The translations under genes and the position numbers were made by a program. Positions 54,683-62,501 of a stretch of 64,000 nt of DNA are shown in pieces. The notes under the pieces are model-generated. The model was not told the DNA's origin and did no database searches. It saw only the letters and a program-made list of their open reading frames with translations. The stretch lies in contig OY843726.1 of assembly GCA_963693005.1 (NCBI GenBank), forward strand, positions 992,001 through 1,056,000, written 5' to 3'. The DNA is from Bodonicaedibacter sp963693005. Its GTDB lineage: Bacteria > Pseudomonadota > Alphaproteobacteria > UBA6184. How positions within the stretch are numbered: the stretch's first letter is position 1; every line of letters starts with the position of its first letter.

Positions 54683-54700
54683 GTAATAGATATTTATAAG

Positions 54701-54730
54701 AGTTAGTGGAACTAAAAAGTTCCACTAACT
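54701..54730. terminator. Perfect 13-bp hairpin after fdx
   Basis: AGTTAGTGGAACT and AGTTCCACTAACT form an uninterrupted 13-bp stem with an AAAA loop between the convergent fdx and lipoprotein genes. The T run is short on both sides, so strength as a terminator is uncertain. Confidence 0.65.
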
Positions 54731-54745
54731 TGGTGTTTATGTGGG

Positions 54746-55141
54746 CTATTGTTTTTCTAAATGTATTACAAAATGTGACGGATAAGCATACATTGCACCC
54801 GTGACTGCATCTACAATAAAGCCTCCCATAGCCGTAATAATGTTAAGCAACGTGGTGGAGTTAAAGCTTGATCCAATCCCCATTTGAGAGGCTTTAAACC
54901 CGTCTTTGTTACACGTAATTTGTAGAGGAGCGTTAGATCGAGTCACTAAAACTGATCCGTCCTTGTTTAGTGAGTGTTTAGTGCCATTGCTTTCCAGAAC
55001 GGCACAATTAAAATCAGTGATAGATTCATTTGTTTTTGTGTCGATAACACGAATTTGGATATATTGATTCGTTCCAGAAATAATGGTTGCGCAACCTGCT
55101 ACCATTAGAGATAAAAGTGTAAGAAACAGTATATTTCTCAT
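54746..55141 (-). CDS. Lipoprotein, 131 aa
   Basis: A lipobox (LMVAGC, Cys17) follows a short signal peptide, so the product should be lipid-anchored. TIISGTNQYIQIRV with a PEGA-like beta part and GGFIVDAVTGAMYAYP near the end, recall a widespread small lipoprotein group of unknown role. It is 131 aa, and 64 nt lie between its start and the end of parC. Confidence 0.8.
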   Translation of the reverse strand: MRNILFLTLLSLMVAGCATIISGTNQYIQIRVIDTKTNESITDFNCAVLESNGTKHSLNKDGSVLVTRSNAPLQITCNKDGFKASQMGIGSSFNSTTLLNIITAMGGFIVDAVTGAMYAYPSHFVIHLEKQ

Positions 55142-55205
55142 ATATAGGTGCCTTTTTGTATTTGATTACCGACAGTATATACAGTTCTATAAAATAGGTA
55201 AACGG

Positions 55206-57410
55206 TTAAGTAAAATGATTATTTTTAGGAAACCCTGGGGGAGCTAATCGACCTGCCTGGCCTCGCTTTGCTATCCATCTATCGAGAATAGTTTCAGTTC
55301 TGTAGCCGTTTCCATATTTCCAGGTTAGCCCATTTTCGAAGTTGAAAGTTTGTAAGTCAGATAATCCACCTTGTAGGTATTTTTGAAGCATCACGCCGCG
55401 ACCCCGACTCATAATTGGAATATCTTCAGTGTGAAACACAACAAGTTTACGGTTATCTCCAATAGCGGCGACTCTATCACCATTGATAGGGAGGCAGCGA
55501 TGCGCTATGTTGTCGTCTGAAACATTCAGGAGCTGTTTTCCGTTGCGCGTCTGTGAGAGTAATTGAGTTGCTTCTAATCTAAAGCCTCGGCCATCTTTTG
55601 CTGCAACGATAAACATCTTGGAGCCAGTCTCTGGGTAAACGAACAGCGTAATAATTTCTTCGTTAGAAGCCATATCTAGCATTAGACGTAAAGGTTCTCC
55701 GAACCCACGCCCGCCGGGGAGTTTGTCACAGGATAGCGTGTAGCTTTTTCCAAACGAGGAAAATGCAATAAGTTTATCGGTAGTTTCACCTTTTAGGATA
55801 TAAAGCTCTTTATCGCCTTCTTTATATTTTATATCTTTTGAATCAGTTTGGTGCCCTTTGATTATTTTTATCCAACCTTTTTGAGAGCTCACGATAGTTA
55901 TAGGTTCTTTTTCAATGAAATCGTTAATGTTGACAGAAATTTCATCAAAATTATGGTGAATGGTTGAGCGTCGTTGGCCATTAGGGTTCTTTAGAAAGTA
56001 TTTTTCTAAGTTTTGGATCTCAGACTTAAGGAAGGTGCGTTGTAAGGTCGGGGAACCCAGCAATTTTTGTTTGGCCGCTTGTTCTGTAGATAGGGTATCG
56101 AATTCTTTTTTTAGTTCAAATTCTTCAAGTTTTCGCAACGAACGCAACCGCATGTTTAAAATAGCCTCAGTTTGCAATTCGTTGAGGTTAAAGCATTTCA
56201 TGAGAATAGGTTTTGGTTCATCCTCTTCGCGAATAATATGTATTATTTTATCAATATTTAGATAAGTTATTAAAAACCCTGAAAGAAGGTTTAAGCGGGC
56301 AGATATTTTTTCTAACCGATACGAAGTTCGTCGCTCTAACACAAGAAAACGGTGATCGATATAGCTTTGTAAAATGTCTTTTAGCCCCATAACAGAGGGG
56401 GTTAAACGATGATTTAGTACATTTAAATTAACACTAAACCTTGTTTCAAGTTCGCAGTTTTTGTACAAAAACTCTAGTATCAATGAAGGATCGATAGAGT
56501 TTGATTTTGGCTCAATAACAACGCGCAATATATCTGATGATTCATCACGAATGTCGGAGACAAAGGGCAGTTTTTTAGCCTCCATAAGCTGGCCAAACTT
56601 CTCTAAAAGTCTTGCTTTGGGGACGCCATAGGGGATTTCAGTAATTACAATATTTTTTCTGCCGCGATCTGAATCTTCAAGCGTATAGGTTGGGCGTATA
56701 CGTAAGGTGCCTTTTCCAAGTGTATAGATATCTGTAAGAGTTTTTTGATCAACATACAGTTGCCCACCAGTTGGAAAATCAGGGCCTTTTATATGAGTTA
56801 AAAGTTCTTCTACTGACGTTTCTGGCGTTTTTAGTAAAGCTTGGAGAGCTGCGCAAATTTCTAAGATATTGTGAGGAGGAATATTAGTCGCCATTCCGAC
56901 GGCAATGCCGGAAGCGCCATTCGCAAGTAGGTTTGGAAACCCAGCAGGAAGCACTTTAGGTTCACTGGATTCACCGTCATACGTTTCCTTAAAGTCACTA
57001 GCGCTTTCATCTAAGCCTTCGAATAACATCATAGCAATATCAGTAAGGCGGGCCTCTGTATATCGCATGGCCGCGGCATTATCACCGTCAATATTGCCAA
57101 AATTTCCCTGTCCTTCAATAAGCGGATATCGAAGTGAGAAATCTTGAGCTAATCGAACGAGAGCATCATAGACAGCAACATCACCATGAGGATGGAATTT
57201 ACCAATGACATCACCTACCACACGAGCACACTTTTTAAAGCCGGAAGAGGGGTTTAGCTTTAGTTCTCTCATCGCAAATAATAACCTACGGTGAACAGGT
57301 TTTAGGCCGTCTCGTACGTCTGGAAGAGATCGAGACATAATCGTAGACAAAGCATACGAGAGATATTTTTCGCCAAGAGTTTCTTGGAAAGAGCGTTCAA
57401 TTATGTCCAT
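55206..57410 (-). CDS. parC: DNA topoisomerase IV subunit A
   Basis: A 734-aa subunit that unlinks daughter chromosomes. The active Tyr is Y117 (AAAMRYTEARL). The quinolone-contact region reads HPHGDVAVYDAL; Val78 and Asp82 stand where E. coli ParC has Ser80 and Glu84. The C-terminal domain has weakly repeated blades and lacks the GyrA box, favouring ParC over GyrA. It is 12 nt after the second Do-like protease gene and probably in the hflK operon. parE is not in the window. Confidence 0.93.
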   Translation of the reverse strand: MDIIERSFQETLGEKYLSYALSTIMSRSLPDVRDGLKPVHRRLLFAMRELKLNPSSGFKKCARVVGDVIGKFHPHGDVAVYDALVRLAQDFSLRYPLIEGQGNFGNIDGDNAAAMRYTEARLTDIAMMLFEGLDESASDFKETYDGESSEPKVLPAGFPNLLANGASGIAVGMATNIPPHNILEICAALQALLKTPETSVEELLTHIKGPDFPTGGQLYVDQKTLTDIYTLGKGTLRIRPTYTLEDSDRGRKNIVITEIPYGVPKARLLEKFGQLMEAKKLPFVSDIRDESSDILRVVIEPKSNSIDPSLILEFLYKNCELETRFSVNLNVLNHRLTPSVMGLKDILQSYIDHRFLVLERRTSYRLEKISARLNLLSGFLITYLNIDKIIHIIREEDEPKPILMKCFNLNELQTEAILNMRLRSLRKLEEFELKKEFDTLSTEQAAKQKLLGSPTLQRTFLKSEIQNLEKYFLKNPNGQRRSTIHHNFDEISVNINDFIEKEPITIVSSQKGWIKIIKGHQTDSKDIKYKEGDKELYILKGETTDKLIAFSSFGKSYTLSCDKLPGGRGFGEPLRLMLDMASNEEIITLFVYPETGSKMFIVAAKDGRGFRLEATQLLSQTRNGKQLLNVSDDNIAHRCLPINGDRVAAIGDNRKLVVFHTEDIPIMSRGRGVMLQKYLQGGLSDLQTFNFENGLTWKYGNGYRTETILDRWIAKRGQAGRLAPPGFPKNNHFT

Positions 57411-57422
57411 AGGTAACTCTAC

Positions 57423-58799
57423 TTATCGTAATTTTAATGTTTCAAATGTTTTGCAATCGGTGCGTTTGATAGATAGTACCACAGTTGACTGTATTTTTGA
57501 TGCGAGTGTTAAGGCTTCATCAAACTCATCGGTCGTGGAAACGTCTGTATTGTTTACGGATTTTATAATATCGCCAGGTTGGATGTGGATCGCGTTGTTT
57601 AAATCATTGGCGACAAAGTGTTCGACAAGAAGCCCAGACAAACTTGAAGAAAGCCCTAAACTAGCCTTTAATTGAGGGGTTAATCGTTTTAAAGAAAACC
57701 CAAGATTTTGTGATTTTATCGGTACATTAGATAAAACTTCAGGAGAAATATGTAAAACATCGGAATTGTCAGGTAGTAATAGGATTTGTTTTTTTACGAT
57801 GTGGCCATCTCTATATAAAGAAATTGGAAGCTCTATGCCTAAAGGCGCAGATTTTACAACATAACGTAGTTTGGCGGAGTCATTAATGGCATGTCCATTA
57901 AGGCTTAATATAATATCACCGACATGCAAATTAGATGTTGATGCTGCAGATTTTGAGTCAATGCTGGTGACTAATACCCCAGAAAGCTGCTGCAGGTGGT
58001 TTTTTTTGATTGTGCTGGGATCAAGTTTTTGCACATGAACGCCGAGAGTTCCGCGAATGATAGATTTTTTTGTGGTTTTTATAGTTAATAGGGCTGATTT
58101 AATCGTGTTGACGGGTAGGCAAAAACCAATTCCCACACTGTGTGTGTCGTTTCCAAAGTTGCTGGATGACATACCAACAACCTGACCACTTTCGTTTGTT
58201 ACGGGCCCCCCAGAAAGACCAGGGTTAAGGTTGCCATCTAGCTGAATTAAGTTGCGTGTAATGCCATCAGGAAATGAGCGAGAAGCCATAATGAAATCAT
58301 TTTCACCGATATTTCTATTAAGTGCAGAAACAAAGCACTGTACAATGCTATTAGTTAGCCCCAGAGGATGTCCAAAGGCATAAACAGAGCTGGTGAGTGG
58401 CAGCTTCTCAGAGTTTCCCCAGGTGACGGATGGTAGCGTCTTTTCGTCTATTTTTAGAACTAACAAATCTAAAAATTTATCATAGCCAATGATCTTTACT
58501 TCTTTTCGTTGGCCACTAGAGAGCGTGGCATGGATGGCTTGGATAGAGCCAACTTCCTCTCCGAGAATATGTAAATTGGTCGCAATATACCCATCAGGAT
58601 GAAATATGAATCCAGATCCATATGTGTTGCTTTTATTCAGCTCCTCTTGGAGGGTAGTTAAAGTATTGGAAGTAGATTTAGTAATATCAATGCGTACGAC
58701 AACATCCATTACTTTTTTTGCAATAGGAGGGGATATCTTGCCGTACACTAATGGAGTAAATAAAAGCCCTACCCATAGAAAAAATAAAATATTACGCAT
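57423..58799 (-). CDS. Do-family serine protease homologue, 458 aa
   Basis: A signal peptide (MRNILFFLWVGLLFTPLVYG) leads a trypsin-like domain with H77 (ATNLHILGE), D111 (FLDLLVLKI) and S196 in NPGLSGGPV, followed by two PDZ domains. The usual GNSGG is GLSGG here. The nearby Gly-X-Ser-Gly is kept, so activity is possible but not certain. It lies 14 nt after hflC and before parC, like the hflK-hflC-deg set of other alphaproteobacteria, which works in inner-membrane quality control. Confidence 0.85.
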   Translation of the reverse strand: MRNILFFLWVGLLFTPLVYGKISPPIAKKVMDVVVRIDITKSTSNTLTTLQEELNKSNTYGSGFIFHPDGYIATNLHILGEEVGSIQAIHATLSSGQRKEVKIIGYDKFLDLLVLKIDEKTLPSVTWGNSEKLPLTSSVYAFGHPLGLTNSIVQCFVSALNRNIGENDFIMASRSFPDGITRNLIQLDGNLNPGLSGGPVTNESGQVVGMSSSNFGNDTHSVGIGFCLPVNTIKSALLTIKTTKKSIIRGTLGVHVQKLDPSTIKKNHLQQLSGVLVTSIDSKSAASTSNLHVGDIILSLNGHAINDSAKLRYVVKSAPLGIELPISLYRDGHIVKKQILLLPDNSDVLHISPEVLSNVPIKSQNLGFSLKRLTPQLKASLGLSSSLSGLLVEHFVANDLNNAIHIQPGDIIKSVNNTDVSTTDEFDEALTLASKIQSTVVLSIKRTDCKTFETLKLR

Positions 58800-58813
58800 G
58801 ACGTTTTTACCAA

Positions 58814-59656
58814 TTATAGGCCCTGTAGTGCCTCCGATTCAGTGCTGAGGTACAACGGGGTTTCTGGGTGGATAGACTCTTGCAAGAGTCTCATCCTTTG
58901 AACAAACTCTGCAAACTTTTTATCCTGACCATAGGCGAGTGTCAACAACTTTGTTGCGGTTGCCTCGGCTTTTCCTTCTAAGATCATAGCTTCTTTTCTG
59001 GCTTCAGATAAAATTGTTGTAACTTGTTTGTCGGCATCAGCCTTAATAATAAGTGCACGTTCTTCGCCTTCTGCACGAAGAAGCTTTGCTTCTCGCATAC
59101 GATCACTTTGCATGCGGTCAAAGATAGCCTTGCTATTTTCAGGTGGAAGATCGGCCTTGCGAATGCGAACATCTACGAGTTCTATACCAAACTCTGCAAC
59201 AGCTTCGCGGACGCCTTCAACAATGTCATCAAGAATTTCAACGCGCGTTTCAGATAAAAGCTCAGTTAAAGATGTATTTCCCAATGCGCTTTGCATGCGT
59301 CCCATAACAATAGGAATCAAGCGGTTCTGAGCATTTCGTTCGTTTCTGACAGACTTAAAAAACTTAAGTGGGTCGGAAATTTGATAGCGTGTATAAGAGT
59401 CGAGAACTAAGAACTTTTGATCTCCAAGTGTAATTTTTCTTGGGGGAAGGTCATAACTTAATAGACGACGATCAATTTTTACAATTGTTTGGATAAACGG
59501 AATTCTAAAAGAAAGTCCTGGCTCTTTTATGGTTCGCATATATTCACCAAACTGAAGTACGATGGCTTGTTCTGTTTCCATAACAATAAAGGCAGACTGA
59601 AAAAAGAAAAATACAAGCCCGACGAGAAGCGCAATAGAGTAATTGAGGCGAGTCAT
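58814..59656 (-). CDS. hflC: HflC, SPFH-domain regulator of FtsH
   Basis: A 280-aa protein with an N-terminal membrane segment (about residues 6-22) and an SPFH/prohibitin domain (ETEQAIVLQFGEYMRTI, DIVEGVREAVAEFGIELVDV). With HflK it forms a cage around the FtsH protease and restrains it. A helical tail (MREAKLLRAEGEERALIIKA) is typical. The ATG overlaps the hflK stop by one base. Confidence 0.95.
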   Translation of the reverse strand: MTRLNYSIALLVGLVFFFFQSAFIVMETEQAIVLQFGEYMRTIKEPGLSFRIPFIQTIVKIDRRLLSYDLPPRKITLGDQKFLVLDSYTRYQISDPLKFFKSVRNERNAQNRLIPIVMGRMQSALGNTSLTELLSETRVEILDDIVEGVREAVAEFGIELVDVRIRKADLPPENSKAIFDRMQSDRMREAKLLRAEGEERALIIKADADKQVTTILSEARKEAMILEGKAEATATKLLTLAYGQDKKFAEFVQRMRLLQESIHPETPLYLSTESEALQGL

Positions 59657-60717
59657 TAGTTTAGTCCCCCGTTAGTTTTTGAAGGTTCATTAATGTTCAA
59701 GTGGGGAAGTATTCCCCCTTTTATCAGGGTTTTGTCGAAAATTCTCGTGTTCTTGCTTTTTGAAAGTATTCTAGATATATTTTCAAGGTACATACGTTTT
59801 TTGTTAAGTTCGGGCTCTTTTCGGTACTCTTCATACATTGATCGAAAGCGGTCAGATCGTCCTTTTGCATGGTTAACAGTTTGATTTGCTTGTGCTTGCG
59901 CTGCTTGAACGATCTTTGCGTGTTCACCGCGCGCACGAGGGATTTTATCGTTTGCATATGCCTGTGCTTCGTTAACGACTTGTTCTTGATATGTTTTTGC
60001 TCGCTGAACCTCTGTAAACGAATCGGCTACGGGTTGAGGGGGCAGGGCAGTGTGTAACTCAACGTTGACAACGCGGATACCAATTTTATATTTGTCGATG
60101 AGAACTTGAAGTCGTTTTTGAACGTCTAAATTAATATCACTCCATCCAGACCTAGAAATAATGGGTGCTGTTTTTGTATGGCCTACAATTTCACGTAAAA
60201 CGCTTTCAACCGCAACTTTTAAGGTGTCTATAGGGTTTTGTGAAATTAAAACAAATTGCTGCAAGTCTCGGATCTGCCAGGATAAAGACATACCAATATG
60301 TAGAATATTCTCATCACCTGTAAGCATAATGTGTTCTTCTGCTTGGGGGGGAGATTGGTATCCGCTAGGAACTCCAATATCCATGCGATGAATTGTTCCA
60401 GTAGGGACCTTTCTTACAATCTCAACAGGAAATGGAAGGTGATAGTTCAATCCTTCTGTATCCGTGCGGACCCACTTACCAAAGCGTAGAACTAGTGCTT
60501 GTTCATAAGGTAGCAACTTGTAGAAACCTGAAGCAAGCCAAGCACCCATAACCAATAGAAAAATTGCAATAATTACACGTTTGTTGGGGGGAGAAGATTT
60601 GTTGTGTTTGTTGTCTTTTTTACCTCCTAAAAACGCATTAATATAATCAAAAAGACGGTTTAGATCAAAGGATGATGAGGTGCGATTATTGCTTCCCCAA
60701 GGGTTGTTGTCAGACAT
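59656..60717 (-). CDS. hflK: HflK, SPFH-domain regulator of FtsH
   Basis: A 353-aa protein with an Asn/Gly-rich cytoplasmic start (MSDNNPWGSNN), one membrane segment (about residues 48-66) and an SPFH domain (LPYEQALVLRFGKWVRTDTE, IGIRVVNVELHTALPPQPV). FtsH itself is not in the window. It is the first gene of the hflK-hflC-protease-parC unit. Confidence 0.95.
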   Translation of the reverse strand: MSDNNPWGSNNRTSSSFDLNRLFDYINAFLGGKKDNKHNKSSPPNKRVIIAIFLLVMGAWLASGFYKLLPYEQALVLRFGKWVRTDTEGLNYHLPFPVEIVRKVPTGTIHRMDIGVPSGYQSPPQAEEHIMLTGDENILHIGMSLSWQIRDLQQFVLISQNPIDTLKVAVESVLREIVGHTKTAPIISRSGWSDINLDVQKRLQVLIDKYKIGIRVVNVELHTALPPQPVADSFTEVQRAKTYQEQVVNEAQAYANDKIPRARGEHAKIVQAAQAQANQTVNHAKGRSDRFRSMYEEYRKEPELNKKRMYLENISRILSKSKNTRIFDKTLIKGGILPHLNINEPSKTNGGLN

Positions 60718-60900
60718 GAAACACCTAATAAAACTTACTATACATCAAAGACTATAGGCTTTGTCCTATTTTTGCAAGTAATAGTTCCAAGGTATTTGAA
60801 GGTTATAATGTTATAAATGCCTCTCCCCTCTTGGGAGGGAGGCGGGGCAGGGCAGTTTATAGTGAACTGTGCGGGTTACGAGTGATTAACTAGTGAGTGG

Positions 60901-61290
60901 CTAAGGTGAGTTGCAGTAAAGAAGACCCAGGCCAGGGTATAGCCAGCAAAGCCTGCAAGGTAAATACGTTCCTTCCTGGGAGTGCAGTAACCACTGAGCG
61001 CTGCTTTGAAATAGTTCCCATGAGGTTAGTTTTATTTGCTGCATAATTTGTTGGCGCTCAGAGAGCTTAGCTGCAGGCTGAATTGCTTGATTAGTTAGAA
61101 AAGTTGGTTGAGAAGGGGACGTGATCGTGTGGTTGGTAGTAGCTTTAGTAATCTCTTCCACAGAGCTGCGGCTATGAGTAGATTCAGTATCGCTTGAGTC
61201 TTCTTGAAGAGTCAAATCAGAGTTGGATGCGTAATTAAGCGTAATAGACGTAGAGAGTGCACACGTGATAGCAAGCAATAATCGTTTCAT
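60901..61290 (-). CDS. Orphan exported protein, 129 aa
   Basis: Not recognised. A signal peptide (MKRLLLAITCALSTSITLNY) is followed by an acidic Ser/Thr-rich part (near 24-60, SSDTESTHSRSSVEEITKAT) and a hydrophobic, Trp/Leu/Cys-rich end (CRLCWLYPGLGLLYCNSP) that may be a membrane anchor. AAAAGGA stands 7 nt before the ATG. It is the first member of the exported-protein run that fills the right end. Confidence 0.65.
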   Translation of the reverse strand: MKRLLLAITCALSTSITLNYASNSDLTLQEDSSDTESTHSRSSVEEITKATTNHTITSPSQPTFLTNQAIQPAAKLSERQQIMQQIKLTSWELFQSSAQWLLHSQEGTYLPCRLCWLYPGLGLLYCNSP

Positions 61291-61351
61291 TTTTTTGTCC
61301 TTTTTATTATGCCTACCTGTAGGATAGTAAGTTTTTTTTACTCAACACAAG

Positions 61352-61375
61352 AAAAAAATGCCCCCTAATGGGGGC
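61352..61375 (-). terminator. Terminator on the minus strand after the broken gene
   Basis: GCCCCC and GGGGGC form a 6-bp stem around ATTA (61360-61375), followed on the minus strand by A and seven T (to 61352). It ends the transcript of the frame-broken exported protein. Confidence 0.75.
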
Positions 61376-61399
61376 TGAGTATAAAAAGGGCAGTGGATA

Positions 61400-61655
61400 C
61401 TACTTCATAAAAAAATACCAAGCTGCAACCATTGTAAGCGTTCCTTCTCCCAATACAGTGAGTGGAGTTTGGGGGATAACCCAGTTAGAGGGGGGGGGAG
61501 TGGATGGCTGAGTGTGGGAGAGTAGGTCTGTTTTACGTGGGCACATGCCAGCAGAGGGGTAATTTGTAAATGTATTTATGGGGCAAACATCAAGGATAGG
61601 TTTTTGTGGTTGGGGGGCAAAAACTTGTTGAGGTGTTTCGAATAGGGAGCAAACT
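61400..61655 (-). pseudogene. Frame-shifted C-terminal part of an exported protein
   Basis: This part continues the 61590-62387 gene in another frame. It carries the second repeat (TPQQVFAPQPQKPILDVC), a Pro/Ser/Thr stretch with a nine-C run (minus strand) and a final hydrophobic segment (VLGEGTLTMVAAWYFFMK), which looks like a membrane anchor. Removing one T at plus 61655 joins the two frames into a 328-aa protein. Confidence 0.7.
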
Positions 61656-61704
61656 ATCAAAGATAGGTCTTTGTGGCTGGGGGGCAAAAACTTGTTGAGG
61701 TGTT
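61583..61704. repeat. 66-nt tandem duplication with a one-base indel
   Basis: Copy A (61583-61637 core) and copy B (61649-61704 core) are near-identical. The offset is 66 nt before and 67 nt after plus 61655, where B has an extra T. In the unbroken frame this makes two 22-residue peptide repeats beginning TPQQVFAPQPQ. Confidence 0.85.
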
Positions 61705-62387
61705 AATAGAGCGTGAGGGCCTGTAAGTCCTTGAAAAGCAGGGTCGGGAGAGAAAGAAACAAACGTGCTGGCAATGAGTAGTACCAAAAATACTGTAGTC
61801 AGAAGAGAGATTAGAGCTTGTGGAGTAAAAACTGACTGGGTCACTGGCGCCATTCTTTCTCGGCAGTTCTGGTAGAAGCTATTTAAGTAGTTGTTTGTTG
61901 GTTCCGCAGTGGGTGATTTGCCAGAGTCCGCATGTGTAAGAGTATGTGGTTTTTCGGGCGAAGGAGAGGATATTTGAGCGTTGCGCTCTGATACTCCTCG
62001 ATTGTTGCGTGCAGGGGTGAATCGGGTGTCGTCTGGGCGTTCTAGTAATCGATTTGTATAGGTTTTAAGACCGTTAGCAGATGCAATTAGGTCAGCTTGT
62101 ATAGATGGGGTTATTTGTTTTCCTTTAAAGTCAGCCGCAGGCTTAATCCCTTGGGGTTTTTCTGGAAGGGCCCCGTTGAAATTTTGTTCAAGCGTTAAAA
62201 CCCCCGCTTCAAGAGCTTCAATTTTTTTAAATAGGTCAAGGTAAGTTTTTGTCTTTTTATGAGTTACGGGAGAGTGAGTAGATCCTTGGCGGGGTTCAGC
62301 CGATGTTTCTTTATGGGGCGTGGTAAAAGCACCGTGCATCGCACAAAAAGATGTTGAGATTGTGGTAAGTAACAATAATTTAAGCAT
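61590..62387 (-). CDS. Orphan exported protein, truncated by frameshift (265 aa)
   Basis: Not recognised. A signal peptide (MLKLLLLTTISTSFCAMHGA) is followed by a helical part (FKKIEALEAGVLTLEQNF), a polar linker and an inner hydrophobic segment (about 192-212, LISLLTTVFLVLLIASTFVS). It then reads through the first 22-residue repeat and ends after a run of off-frame residues (NTSTSFCPPTTKTYP). GAGGG stands just before the ATG. The original gene very likely continued to 61400. Confidence 0.65.
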   Translation of the reverse strand: MLKLLLLTTISTSFCAMHGAFTTPHKETSAEPRQGSTHSPVTHKKTKTYLDLFKKIEALEAGVLTLEQNFNGALPEKPQGIKPAADFKGKQITPSIQADLIASANGLKTYTNRLLERPDDTRFTPARNNRGVSERNAQISSPSPEKPHTLTHADSGKSPTAEPTNNYLNSFYQNCRERMAPVTQSVFTPQALISLLTTVFLVLLIASTFVSFSPDPAFQGLTGPHALLTPQQVFAPQPQRPIFDSLLPIRNTSTSFCPPTTKTYP

Positions 62388-62452
62388 GAACCCTCTTTAT
62401 AATTTATAGTGATGATCTTATATTTATACGTTTGAAAGAATCATGCAATAAA

Positions 62453-62478
62453 AAAAGCCCCCAAAAATGGAGGCTTTT
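62453..62478 (-). terminator. Terminator after the coiled-coil protein
   Basis: On the minus strand AAAAGCCTCCA pairs with TGGGGGCTTTT with one mismatch, then a run of seven T follows (toward 62450). It lies 23 nt past the stop of the 62502 gene. Confidence 0.75.
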
Positions 62479-62501
62479 AAAATCTAGAAAGTTCAAGACC
62501 C

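Noticed and set aside
60821..60843. C/G-rich inverted repeat after the 129-aa protein as terminator
   Set aside because: Pairing has a bulge and no T run follows on the minus strand.
61400..61687. Stand-alone gene of 95 codons starting at 61687
   Set aside because: Its ATG is an off-frame product inside the repeat; the part from 61655 on is better read as the displaced end of the longer gene.
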